A stretch of DNA of 34,656 nucleotides from assembly GCA_041674465.1 (NCBI GenBank), contig JBAYVV010000027.1, positions 1-34,656 on the forward strand, given 5' to 3'. Positions within the stretch are counted from its first letter, which is position 1; the number at the start of each line of letters is the position of its first letter. The position numbers and the translations under genes are program-made. Of this stretch, positions 1 to 7,808 are shown piece by piece. The notes below the pieces were generated by a model, which worked only from the letters and a program-made list of their open reading frames with translations, did not search any database and was not told where the DNA came from. Source of the stretch: JACRAR01 sp041674465 (GTDB lineage: Bacteria; Pseudomonadota; Gammaproteobacteria; Burkholderiales; Rhodocyclaceae).

Positions 1-408
1 GCCTTCCGCAATCAGCGGCTGCGGGTCATTCGCGTGGCGCACCAGCACCAGCACGCAGACATAATGGGCGCGACGGTTCTGCTGTCCGGCCAGTTCCGCA
101 AGCAGCTTCTGGTTGTTGCGCTGATCCGATTTCGGTTCGCCGCCGTAGCGTGCTGACAGCACCCCGGGTGCTCCGCCGATCGCTTCAACGCACAGCCCGG
201 AATCATCGGCCAGCGCCGGCAAGCCGGACAGACGCGCGGCATGGCGCGCCTTTTCCAGCGCATTTTCGACGAAAGTGCAATGCGGCTCCTCGGCTTCCGG
301 GATGTTGAAATCCGCCTGCGGCAGCACCGCGAAATCCAGCGGCGCGAGCAACTCGGCGAATTCGCGCAGCTTGCCGCGGTTGTTGCTGGCAAGAACCAGT
401 TGCTTCAT
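1..408 (-). CDS. rdgB: RdgB/HAM1 non-canonical purine NTP pyrophosphatase, 3'-truncated by window edge
   Basis: The first 136 codons of a house-cleaning nucleotidase that hydrolyses ITP, dITP and XTP to the monophosphates, keeping inosine and xanthine out of nucleic acids. Translation from the ATG at 408 reads MKQLVLASNNRGKLREF, the SNNxGK substrate-binding start of the family. It continues through ENALEKA near residue 49 and LADDSGL at 66-72, which holds the catalytic and metal-binding acidic residues. About 60 residues should lie beyond base 1. The start codon overlaps the stop of rph as ATGA (405-408), so the two genes are translationally coupled. RNase PH and RdgB genes are commonly adjacent in proteobacteria. 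The reading frame is open to the window edge without a stop. Confidence 0.95.
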   Translation of the reverse strand, partial: MKQLVLASNNRGKLREFAELLAPLDFAVLPQADFNIPEAEEPHCTFVENALEKARHAARLSGLPALADDSGLCVEAIGGAPGVLSARYGGEPKSDQRNNQKLLAELAGQQNRRAHYVCVLVLVRHANDPQPLIAEG

Positions 409-1139
409 GAGGCCTGCAGGGCGAACTGTTGCGCCATCACCAATTCCTCGATGCCTGCCGCAGCCATGGCCAGCAGGGTATCGAGCTCGGTGCGCGAGAA
501 CGGCGCGCCTTCGGCGGTGCCCTGCACTTCGACGATGCCGCCGTTGCCGGTCATCACCACATTCATGTCGGTATCGCATCTGGAATCCTCGGCATAGTCG
601 AGATCAAGCACCGGCTGGCCGTTGACGATGCCGACCGAGATCGCGGCGACAAAATCGCGCAACGGGTTCTCGGCAATCTTGCCTTGCGCCAGCAGGCCGC
701 GGACGGCGTCGTGCAGCGCCACACACGCCCCGGTGATGGCAGCCGTGCGGGTGCCACCGTCAGCTTGCAGCACGTCGCAATCGAGCGTGATCTGGCGTTC
801 GCCAAGTGCCTTCAGGTCGGTGATGGCGCGCAGGCTGCGCCCGATCAGGCGCTGGATCTCCTGCGTGCGACCGCTCTGCTTGCCTTTGGCCGCCTCGCGC
901 GCGGTGCGGGTATGCGTGGCGCGCGGCAGCATGCCGTATTCGGCGGTAACCCAGCCTTGTCCCTTGCCACGCAAAAAGCCGGGCACGCTTTCTTCAACGC
1001 TCGCGGTGCACAGCACGCGGGTATCGCCGAACTCGACCAGCACGCTGCCTTCGGCATGGCGGGTGAATTCTCGGGTGAGGCGCACTTTGCGCAACTGGTC
1101 GGGCTGGCGTCCGGAGGGGCGAACTGAGGGTTGAGTCAT
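405..1139 (-). CDS. rph: Ribonuclease PH
   Basis: Phosphorolytic 3'-5' exoribonuclease that trims the 3' ends of tRNA precursors using inorganic phosphate. The protein is 244 residues, a normal family length. It begins with RPSGRQPDQLRKV and contains VEFGDTRVLCTASVEE, GWVTAEYGMLPRATHTR and the phosphate-site stretch ERQITLDCDVLQADGGTRTA, all typical of RNase PH. The ATG at 1139 has AGGAA six bases upstream. Its stop overlaps the rdgB start. The genes expected upstream in related genomes (a PP2C phosphatase and the kinase now at 8828-9778) are separated from it by a 7.6-kb accessory island, so rph must rely on a promoter in 1140-1384 or on read-through from the island. Confidence 0.97.
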   Translation of the reverse strand: MTQPSVRPSGRQPDQLRKVRLTREFTRHAEGSVLVEFGDTRVLCTASVEESVPGFLRGKGQGWVTAEYGMLPRATHTRTAREAAKGKQSGRTQEIQRLIGRSLRAITDLKALGERQITLDCDVLQADGGTRTAAITGACVALHDAVRGLLAQGKIAENPLRDFVAAISVGIVNGQPVLDLDYAEDSRCDTDMNVVMTGNGGIVEVQGTAEGAPFSRTELDTLLAMAAAGIEELVMAQQFALQAS

Positions 1140-1228
1140 GTGGGGTTCCTGGTTGATTATGATGAGTGGGTTACGGATTGGGGTTAGTTTTTTGGAAGAC
1201 GCGTTCTCTGGAATATGGGCAATACCGG

Positions 1229-1312
1229 GGCCTCCAGCAGAATGCGCGGCTCAAGCTTCGGCCGGTTCTCCTTGCCGATTCAGGTGAGTTTGATTTTCTG
1301 TTCCTTCAACAT
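1229..1312 (-). pseudogene. Decayed 5' end of a DNA-methyltransferase gene, copy 1
   Basis: On the minus strand the ATG at 1312 reads MLKEQKIKLT, then a stop (TGA at 1280-1282), then IGKENRPKLEPRILLEAP before the similarity ends. The same peptide without a stop occurs at 2848-3087. As I recall it, this is the conserved N-terminus of site-specific adenine methyltransferases of the Type III Mod kind (ELTWIGKENRPKLEPRILLEDP). The stop replaces the tryptophan codon (TGG to TGA). No catalytic motif survives. The rest of the gap 1140-1384 shows no gene. It must hold the rph leader and promoter, which I cannot place. Confidence 0.7.
1233..1303. repeat. 71-bp imperfect direct repeat, copy A (methyltransferase 5' end)
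   Basis: Aligned by eye with 3008-3078, this stretch differs at about seven of 71 positions, same orientation, offset 1775 bases. Both copies code for the IGKENRPKLEP segment of the methyltransferase remnants. The pair brackets the AlbA_2 gene. Confidence 0.8.
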
Positions 1313-1348
1313 GGGGATATAAAGTAACCATTTGATTGATATGCATTT

Positions 1349-1378
1349 TATTTGATTTGTCGTTTTCGAGTGAAGTAA
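1349..1378. repeat. Short direct repeat flanking the AlbA_2 gene, left copy
   Basis: The 15-base core tgtcgttttcgagtg (1358-1372) is identical to 2892-2906. With flanking similarity (tatttga before the core, agtaa after it) the repeat spans about 30 bases. It lies a few bases beyond the stop codon of the AlbA_2 gene, and its partner lies just upstream of that gene's start. It could mark the ends of an inserted or recombined segment of about 1.5 kb. Confidence 0.65.
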
Positions 1379-1384
1379 AGCCGT

Positions 1385-2851
1385 TCAAGCCCAATATGGG
1401 ACATACTCGGCGAACTTCGATGAGGGCGAGTCCGTATCCTTGCGTTTGATACGTCCGGCATTCACCGCGTCCCGGATCAGGTTGGATACCTGGGTGCGTT
1501 GTCGTTCTTGCATCTTCAGACGTTCCCGCAAGCTGGTGTTGGTCATGGCGCCGCTGGATAGGTACTTCAGCACGGCGTGCTGGTAGCAGGCCTCAATGCG
1601 CTCGGACTGAGACATGTCGGCAAACTTGCGCGGCGCATAGAGAATAACCTTGAACGCCTTTTCGGCCTGAACAAATGCGACCGGCGGAAGCCCGAACAAC
1701 TCGATGGCCGTCACGACTTTCTGGAAACCGGTGCCCCGTTCCTCGCAGATGCGGTAACGACGAAAGGCTGCGGCGAGAATTTCGTTGCGCGATTCAGGCG
1801 TTGCTCCGATCAGGCGGTCTACCGTCTTGCCGGGCAGCAGGCCGCCCGGGTTGGTGAACTCGATGCGGTCATCGAATACCTCGATCATTGGCCCCGCCCC
1901 GGCGATGGTGAAATCCTGATGGATGAGGGCGTTCGCAATCAACTCGCGCAAGGCGATCTCTGGGTAGACGGCAACCTCTGTCCGCAACGCCTCCCGGATG
2001 ACTTCGCTATGGGGCAGACTACGCTTGAGATAGGCAATGAGTCCCTCAAAGCCGATGGCATAGCCCTTCTGACCGACCATCTCGTCAATGGTCTCCACCT
2101 TGTTCAGTCCGCGATAACGAATGACGCGCAGGCGCTTTCTTTGCAATGTGTCGAACGGGTGCAGATCGCGGGCGGCGGCGATCGCGCCGAAGTGAGTGAG
2201 GTAACCGCCATCGCCGAAAGGCTCGACCATTTTCTCCTCGACCAGCCAACGTAGCGTATTGTCGGAATCCGCCGGCAGCGGCCGTTCCAAGAGCTTGCAG
2301 ATCGTGGCAAGGTCGAGTTGCGCAAGCAACTCCGGCAATGCAAGGCGAGGGGACGCACGCAGTTCCTCCCAGCGCGGCGCGCGGCTGTTCATCAACAGCG
2401 CGCCGATTTCCTGGCGCGATGCCTTGCGCGTCGTGCCGCCCGAGCGGACCCAGGCGTGTTCGATGGATTTTCCGCGGCGATGCACGGGCTTGACCGGCTG
2501 TTCCGGAATATGCACGAGCAGCAGCGGCACACCCTCCCAGTCGACCACCGCATGGTCGATGGCGATGGGTGGTTCGAGCGCGTCCCGGCCCAGGTTGGCC
2601 AGTTGATTGACGATTGTCTCGACCGCCTCCTGGGTTACGCCGACCACGGCAGCCGTCGAGTCGTCGATGCCGAAAACCAAGAATCCGCCGCCGGAATGGT
2701 TGCCGAAGGCCGACAGGTGCTCGACCAGCCGTTCCTTGTTCGATGACAAACCGCTCTTCCAGTCGAGTTCGTTCGGCTCCGTGGTGAGCGGAAACAGGTT
2801 CTGCCGAAGAATCGCGACGGCGCGTACAAGCCAAGGTTTCGATGTGCTCAT
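1385..2851 (-). CDS. AlbA_2 (Schlafen-like) / HATPase_c_4 ATP-binding protein
   Basis: A 488-residue protein of the family often annotated as a putative transcriptional regulator or ATP-dependent DNA helicase-like protein. An AlbA_2 domain covers about residues 28-150, with ELDWKS at 28-33 and GGGFLVFGIDD at 54-64. A GHKL-type HATPase_c_4 domain follows, with LRELIANALIHQDF (301-314), the N-box, then NPGGL (334-338), RNEIL (355-359) and ERGTGFQKV (371-379). The C-terminal 80 residues look like a winged helix. AlbA_2 proteins are frequent in defence islands and on mobile elements; their molecular role is mostly unknown. The start codon overlaps the stop of the upstream methyltransferase remnant as ATGA (2848-2851). 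Both flanks are repeats, which suggests the gene arrived or was rearranged separately from the operon beside it. Confidence 0.85.
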   Translation of the reverse strand: MSTSKPWLVRAVAILRQNLFPLTTEPNELDWKSGLSSNKERLVEHLSAFGNHSGGGFLVFGIDDSTAAVVGVTQEAVETIVNQLANLGRDALEPPIAIDHAVVDWEGVPLLLVHIPEQPVKPVHRRGKSIEHAWVRSGGTTRKASRQEIGALLMNSRAPRWEELRASPRLALPELLAQLDLATICKLLERPLPADSDNTLRWLVEEKMVEPFGDGGYLTHFGAIAAARDLHPFDTLQRKRLRVIRYRGLNKVETIDEMVGQKGYAIGFEGLIAYLKRSLPHSEVIREALRTEVAVYPEIALRELIANALIHQDFTIAGAGPMIEVFDDRIEFTNPGGLLPGKTVDRLIGATPESRNEILAAAFRRYRICEERGTGFQKVVTAIELFGLPPVAFVQAEKAFKVILYAPRKFADMSQSERIEACYQHAVLKYLSSGAMTNTSLRERLKMQERQRTQVSNLIRDAVNAGRIKRKDTDSPSSKFAEYVPYWA

Positions 2852-2881
2852 ATCGCAGCAACTCGTTGATGAACAGTGAAG

Positions 2882-2912
2882 TATTTGAATATGTCGTTTT
2901 CGAGTGTAGTAA
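2882..2912. repeat. Short direct repeat flanking the AlbA_2 gene, right copy
   Basis: Partner of 1349-1378. The core at 2892-2906 is identical over 15 bases, with partial similarity on both sides. It falls within the altered tail of the methyltransferase remnant, about 30 bases upstream of the AlbA_2 start. Confidence 0.65.
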
Positions 2913-3007
2913 CCGCCATAGCAACTGCTGCCTTCAGCCCCAGCAGGTTGTCGAACATATCTTGATCCGTCATTCGATGCTTCGCTTGATACGATTTCGC
3001 AGGGTCT

Positions 3008-3078
3008 TCCAGCAGAATGTGCGGCTCCAGCTTCGGCCGGTTCTCCTTGCCGATCCAGGTGAGTTCGAGTTTTTGTTT
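3008..3078. repeat. 71-bp imperfect direct repeat, copy B (methyltransferase 5' end)
   Basis: Partner of 1233-1303, about 90 percent identical by eye and in the same orientation. This copy keeps the tryptophan codon that is a stop in the other. Confidence 0.8.
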
Positions 3079-3135
3079 CCTAACCATCGTATTTCTATAG
3101 CTGAAGCATGCCGTGATGCAGGCATCATGGCAGGG

Positions 3136-5238
3136 CTAAGCCCTTGCATACCGATAGTTACCTTTTATTTGTTGCGCCAAATACTGCCCCTTTGACGCGG
3201 CATTTCGCAGGTCATTGAAAACAGCCTCGGGTACGTCAAAGTAGTTGTACATTCCTCCACTATTGAATTCGACCGTAAGCACTTTGCTGTCTGTGTCGTA
3301 AGCAAAGCGCGATATGTTCGATGATTGCGTGACTATCCATTCCATGTCTCTCTCCTGAACAAAAATATGCGGGTTTTGCATGCGCCAGTGCTTAACCATG
3401 CGTGGGTAGTTAGACGGATCACGTCCTTGGCTCCATCCAGCTGGACCGTCAAAGCCTTCGTTCTTGTTACCAGGCACAACTACACAGGGATCAGCACTGT
3501 CAGGACGCTTGTCAAGAGAAGGTGCGGAGATCAAAGTCCGAACCGGAAGACTAACCGCCTCCCCAACAATGATGGCTTCGCCCGTTCGCAAGATGGGGAG
3601 CATCTCAAATAACCCTTTGAGGTTGTCCGATGCCGCGCTGGCGACATGGCTTCGGTCAGTGTCATTAGCTAGTCGCATAGCGAAAATTGTTCCGCACTGA
3701 GAAAGAATGGTCGAGTCAATCTCCGATGGACGCTGGCTAACGATCATCATGCCAACACCGTACTTTCGCCCTTCTTTAGCAATCCTGCGAACTGCTGTCG
3801 CCGCAGCGCCTGAATTCTCTTTGGCAAGATATGCATGCGCTTCCTCCAGAACGAGCAGTAAAGGCCGATGACGTCCCCCCTCTGGCAAGTTTCGCGCCCA
3901 GAATATGGCGTCGTAGAGAATGCGAAGAAGCGCACCAATCAAGTCATTGAGAATCGATGATGGAATGCCTGATAAATCGAGGATCGTGATAGGTTCTTGT
4001 CCACCGATCCACTCCTCCAGTAACGTGTCTAAGTCTCTTTTTGTTTTGCCATCAACATCGGGTAACCAGTCTCCGGGATTGAAGAGAAAGCTCATCCTGG
4101 GGTCGCGAAGTCTAGATGCCAGACCAGCCAATTGTTGCCTCAAATTGAGCGGCTCAGGAGATCGACTCCAATTGATTTGTTGATCTTTGGGACCCGAGGT
4201 TTTAACTGTTCGATACGCGGGAGGCATTACAGCCATAGCATCGCCTAACTGTGCCGGTTGGCCGTTCGCATCAAGTACATATGCGGGTTCAAGCTCATCT
4301 TGTCCCCCGCCTGGTTTTGCAATTACAGTTTGGTGTTCTCGTCGATAAAGATCAAGCCACAGTTGGTGTATACAAAACGGAATTGGAGAATCAACTGTTA
4401 TTCGCGTCTCATCTATTCCCTCTCGGGGCTGATTTCTTAGAGAGTCTTTCTTTAGTTGCACAATTGCATCGGCAATTGCTGCCGTCTTCGCGCCATTGTC
4501 ATCGCCTAACTTTCCAAACGTGAGTGCAGTCAGTTCTTCAAAGCTAAGTGCCCAAAACGGAACACGCAATGCCTTCTGGGCTTTGGTGGCATCTTCGGAG
4601 ACGCGAAATACAGCTGCTCTATCAGAGAGTGCTTTAGAGTATTCGCCATGAATATCGAGGACGACGATTCTGGCGGACGGGTAATGAGACGATTCAGACA
4701 AAGAATTCAGCAGTCCCGCCACAGTCGTCGATTTACCTGATCCGGTAGTTCCGACAACTGCCGAGTGCCGCGTCACCAGCTTATTGATGTTTACAAGCGC
4801 TGGAATGGATTCAGCGCTAGCAAGATGGCCTACAGCCACGAAGTCATCAGGCTCGCCAGCGCCATAAATTCCGCGAAGATCGGCCTCGGTAACGATATGC
4901 ACACGATCTTCAATTGTTGGATGCTGAGATATCCCTCGTTTGAACTGCCGCCCGCTGCGCTCACCCTCACCAACCATTTGCACCGTGATCCAACGGTTTC
5001 CGTAAACCCGTTGTTCTTGCTCGCGCTGCGGTGCTGCTCCCGCGCCCACTTGTGAGACCACTCCATATAAATCGAAGAACCCTATCGGAATGCGAACAAA
5101 GCTTCCCACTTGGCCAATGCGGTAGCCTTCGCCACGTACGAAGCTAAGTCCGGTAACCGTATCGTTACTCAGCTCAACTGTTATCGTCGCACCATGAACG
5201 TCTTGCACTGTTCCGATGAAGGTAGGATCACGCAACAT
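3136..5238 (-). CDS. herA: HerA-like ATPase of a SIR2-HerA defence pair, with C-terminal KTSC domain
   Basis: A 700-residue FtsK/HerA-class DNA translocase ATPase. From the N-terminus it has a HAS-barrel (about 1-65), Walker A GTTGSGKS (163-170), Walker B LLLVLEEAH (460-468) and the sensor stretch SQRPSEID (501-508). Residues 632-700 form an extra KTSC-type domain (SSNISRFAYD, LTVEFNSGGMYNYFDVP, ASKGQYL), a small module named after its conserved Lys-Thr-Ser-Cys residues. I chose the ATG at 5238 because AAGGA lies five bases upstream; the longer ATG at 5271 has no ribosome site. The start lies inside the end of the SIR2 gene (11-base overlap), so the two are coupled. No nurA is nearby, which argues against a DNA-end-resection role. 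In SIR2-HerA systems, HerA and SIR2 form a complex that responds to phage. Confidence 0.9.
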   Translation of the reverse strand: MLRDPTFIGTVQDVHGATITVELSNDTVTGLSFVRGEGYRIGQVGSFVRIPIGFFDLYGVVSQVGAGAAPQREQEQRVYGNRWITVQMVGEGERSGRQFKRGISQHPTIEDRVHIVTEADLRGIYGAGEPDDFVAVGHLASAESIPALVNINKLVTRHSAVVGTTGSGKSTTVAGLLNSLSESSHYPSARIVVLDIHGEYSKALSDRAAVFRVSEDATKAQKALRVPFWALSFEELTALTFGKLGDDNGAKTAAIADAIVQLKKDSLRNQPREGIDETRITVDSPIPFCIHQLWLDLYRREHQTVIAKPGGGQDELEPAYVLDANGQPAQLGDAMAVMPPAYRTVKTSGPKDQQINWSRSPEPLNLRQQLAGLASRLRDPRMSFLFNPGDWLPDVDGKTKRDLDTLLEEWIGGQEPITILDLSGIPSSILNDLIGALLRILYDAIFWARNLPEGGRHRPLLLVLEEAHAYLAKENSGAAATAVRRIAKEGRKYGVGMMIVSQRPSEIDSTILSQCGTIFAMRLANDTDRSHVASAASDNLKGLFEMLPILRTGEAIIVGEAVSLPVRTLISAPSLDKRPDSADPCVVVPGNKNEGFDGPAGWSQGRDPSNYPRMVKHWRMQNPHIFVQERDMEWIVTQSSNISRFAYDTDSKVLTVEFNSGGMYNYFDVPEAVFNDLRNAASKGQYLAQQIKGNYRYARA

Positions 5239-6502
5239 CGCCGTCCTTTTTTTCGCCTTGATGCTCATCATCGAAGCGGGATAGCTGTTGTGCTAGAAAA
5301 TCACCAAAGTGTTTGAAGTCCCCAAGCTGAAACTCACAGTTTGTAACGATTGCATCATCGCCTACAGGCACGTCTTTTTTTATGACACTCAAACCATGCA
5401 TTGCGTGCTCAGTGTTTTCGTCACTTCGCCAAGCTCGCTCTATCGTGCCTAAAACCGCACCATCGCGCGCGAGTAGACTGAGATTTGGATGCTTTTGCTT
5501 CTTAATCAATTCACCTGAATAATTCGACCGAGGCCCATACAAGAGCCCGAAGCAAATAGCTGTTGGATTACTTCTCAAGCCTTGAAAAATAACTTCGTTC
5601 AAATGCTGATCAGCGAACGAGTAACCACAGGTCACTAATACTGCTTGGCCACGCGCCAGGAAATTCTTGAGGCGGTCAAGCATGGCCAAGTACGGCAATC
5701 TTCGACTCTCGTCATATTTAAGGTGCGACGGATAAATCATCTGGCGATCACCCTCAATCGGTTTCCCGGTACCCGTCCGCACCACCTTGAGAGTTTTTTT
5801 ATCCTCGCCCTCGTACCTACCCCACCAATTTATGGATCCATGTAGTTTCCACAACCGACTCCAGCGTACAGGAAGGCATGTTGCCGGAAGAGATACATCC
5901 TCCTCCATTGAAGTTAGGTCAAAGAAAGCCTCCTTTGCTCCGACGAACCCATCAAAGTATGGAACCCTGTGCAATTCGAGGGCCTGCTCGACTAACAAGT
6001 CGTAGTTAGGTGTAAATATTTCCACTGGATGTTCACGCGGGATTCCATTAATCCATTTTGTCAACTGATGGTAGGGGGTGTTGGAGTCAGGCAGTTCGGC
6101 TCCAACAACTTCAGTGGTGATCTCACATATTTTTTCATCGAGTCCAGAAAGCGAGGTTCTATTTAAACCATGTATGTCGCCATCCCTCACTACTTCCTGA
6201 AGGGCGCGAATATGGCTCAGGATATCTTCAATCGTTGGATCGGCTGGTCCACCCTCTGAAAACCGCTTCAAGATGATATTAAAACTGTCTTTATGCTCCG
6301 CAGATTCTCCAAGTTTCTTCTTGATGTCGGCAGTAAGCTCTCGGATAGCAGGAATCAACGGTGTTGTCCCGTCACCGTCTGGATGTGGAATGGAAGCTGG
6401 GCATCCAGCGCCGAGAAGAAAAGCAACCTTCGTCTTTGCTGGAGCAAGCGCATCTAAAAGATTTTTTGATTGCCGATATGGGCAGTGCGATTGTGTACTC
6501 AT
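5228..6502 (-). CDS. SIR2-like NAD-binding effector of a SIR2-HerA defence pair
   Basis: A 424-residue SIR2-fold protein. It has the NAD-binding start FLLGAGCP (29-35), TPNYD (164-168) with the conserved asparagine N166, KLHGS (219-223) with the catalytic histidine H221, and GYSFADQHLN (293-302). These residues fit the defence-associated SIR2 family, whose members cleave NAD+ and cause growth arrest on phage infection rather than deacetylating proteins. Its start overlaps the DUF2130 stop as ATGA (6499-6502), and its stop overlaps the HerA start. Composition is clearly lower in G+C than the next gene upstream: 26 of 60 bases at 5461-5520 against 38 of 60 at 7081-7140. That points to a separate origin. 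NAD+ hydrolysis here is inferred from the family. Confidence 0.9.
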   Translation of the reverse strand: MSTQSHCPYRQSKNLLDALAPAKTKVAFLLGAGCPASIPHPDGDGTTPLIPAIRELTADIKKKLGESAEHKDSFNIILKRFSEGGPADPTIEDILSHIRALQEVVRDGDIHGLNRTSLSGLDEKICEITTEVVGAELPDSNTPYHQLTKWINGIPREHPVEIFTPNYDLLVEQALELHRVPYFDGFVGAKEAFFDLTSMEEDVSLPATCLPVRWSRLWKLHGSINWWGRYEGEDKKTLKVVRTGTGKPIEGDRQMIYPSHLKYDESRRLPYLAMLDRLKNFLARGQAVLVTCGYSFADQHLNEVIFQGLRSNPTAICFGLLYGPRSNYSGELIKKQKHPNLSLLARDGAVLGTIERAWRSDENTEHAMHGLSVIKKDVPVGDDAIVTNCEFQLGDFKHFGDFLAQQLSRFDDEHQGEKKDGDVA

Positions 6503-7800
6503 GAGTTGGTCAGCGCCTTTGGTGTTTTACTTTCAGTGTCGAGAGTTTGCAACTCCAAGCCCTCAATCTCCTGCAACGACTTCCCCGCAATCCCCTGCAA
6601 GTCCCCATACATCCCCACCGTCGCCCCCATCACGCGCTCGATCTGTTCTTCTCGCTTGGCCCATTGCTTCATGATCGCCTTGCGCTCCTTGTCCAGGTCT
6701 TCCTGCATCGAGGAAAACGCTTCGACGATGGCTTCGACGCGATGACGGAAACGGGGGCCGGTGAGATACTGATAGACCATCTCGGTCTTGGTCTGCTGGC
6801 CTTCGGAAACCTGCCGCGCCATGCTGACCTGAAGCAGCGTATGGCGCAGCACCGTCGCGACGGGCAGCGCGGCACGCGGGCTGGTGACCCAGACGCCGTC
6901 GACGACATCGAAGGATTCCACGCCTTTGGGCAATACCTGGCTGACGAGGACGGAGATGTCCGCTTTCGCGGTGCGCTGATCGTCCCGCAGCTTGGCCAGC
7001 CAGCCGTCGCTCCAGTTGCGGGTGCGCTTCGATTCCCAAAGTATGGTGCCGCTGGGCTGGCCGCTTGGGCTGACCACCCGTTGCAGCGCGTCGCCGCCGA
7101 ATTCGCCTTTCGGCACTGGCTCGATGGTGTCGAACGGGAACTTGGCGCGCAACAGGTTTTCCAGCTCCAATTCCTGCACTTCGCCCTGCAACTGCTGCGA
7201 GCCTTGCTCGGCTTTCTGCTTGAGTTCTTCGATTTTCTGCTGCATCGAGGCGATGGTCTGGTCCTTTTCCATCACCTTGAGCTTGAGTCCTTCTTCGGCT
7301 TCGCGCCTGGCCTGGGTGCGCACTTCGGTCAGGCCGTCTTGCACGCGTTTCTCGACGGTCAGTTCCAGTTCGCGTTTCGCATCGTCGAGTTCGCGCTGCT
7401 TCTTGATGAGTTCGGCCTGTGCGTTCTGTGCTTCGGCAAGTTTTTCATTGCGCTGTTTCAACACGTCCTGCAGTTCGGCAAGTTCCTGTGCGTTCCGTTC
7501 CAGATCGGCAGCCGCCGCCTGCTTGGCTTTTTTGGCTTCCTCCGCCGCAATTCGAGTGCGATCGGTTTTCAGTTGCGCCGCAACCTGATCGGCCACCTGT
7601 GCATCGAGCTTGGCTTTGGCGTCCGCCAGCAGCTTTTCTTTTTCACGCATGGCTTGCTCGCGCGTGGCAATATCGGCGTCCTTGCGCGCCAGTTGTTGTT
7701 CGAATTGTTTGCGGGTGGACTCAATCAGCGGCGCGGCCAGCGATTCGGTGAGTTTTATCTCGGTTTTGCAGTTAGGACAGGTGATGGTCGGTTCGGTCAT
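6499..7800 (-). CDS. DUF2130 protein, coiled coil with nuclease-like C-terminal domain
   Basis: A 433-residue protein of family DUF2130. It opens with TEPTITCPNCKTEI, a single CxxC knuckle at residues 8-11. A long charged coiled coil follows to about residue 205, then a globular domain. Within that domain GEFGGD and ILWESKRTRNW give a D...ExK arrangement, consistent with a PD-(D/E)xK nuclease fold; that function is my inference. An in-frame GTG at 7812 overlaps the dinD stop (GTGA) and has AAGGA three bases upstream. I prefer the ATG at 7800, which matches the usual family start. The gene lies between dinD and the SIR2 gene with no room for a promoter, so the four genes are probably one transcript. 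Members are often found beside restriction-modification genes and on mobile elements. Confidence 0.85.
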   Translation of the reverse strand: MTEPTITCPNCKTEIKLTESLAAPLIESTRKQFEQQLARKDADIATREQAMREKEKLLADAKAKLDAQVADQVAAQLKTDRTRIAAEEAKKAKQAAAADLERNAQELAELQDVLKQRNEKLAEAQNAQAELIKKQRELDDAKRELELTVEKRVQDGLTEVRTQARREAEEGLKLKVMEKDQTIASMQQKIEELKQKAEQGSQQLQGEVQELELENLLRAKFPFDTIEPVPKGEFGGDALQRVVSPSGQPSGTILWESKRTRNWSDGWLAKLRDDQRTAKADISVLVSQVLPKGVESFDVVDGVWVTSPRAALPVATVLRHTLLQVSMARQVSEGQQTKTEMVYQYLTGPRFRHRVEAIVEAFSSMQEDLDKERKAIMKQWAKREEQIERVMGATVGMYGDLQGIAGKSLQEIEGLELQTLDTESKTPKALTNS

Positions 7801-7808
7801 GGTGTCTC

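Larger units (their letters stand above)
2848..3087 (-). pseudogene. Remnant of DNA-methyltransferase (Mod-like) N-terminus, copy 2, still an open frame of 79 codons
   Basis: The frame starts KQKLELTWIGKENRPKLEP and continues ILLEDPAKSYQAKHRMTDQD, then MFDNLLGLKA. Intact site-specific methyltransferases, as I recall them, read FDNRLIFGDNLLALKA here. The copy therefore lacks seven codons between two DN codon pairs, which fits a slippage deletion. After that point the sequence is unrelated to the family, and no FxGxG or DPPY motif is present. The frame stays open and ends in an ATGA overlap with the AlbA_2 start, so a leftover peptide may be translated and may couple translation of that gene. 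There is no good ribosome site before its ATG. The 284-base gap 2852-3135 holds nothing else I can name. Confidence 0.7.
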
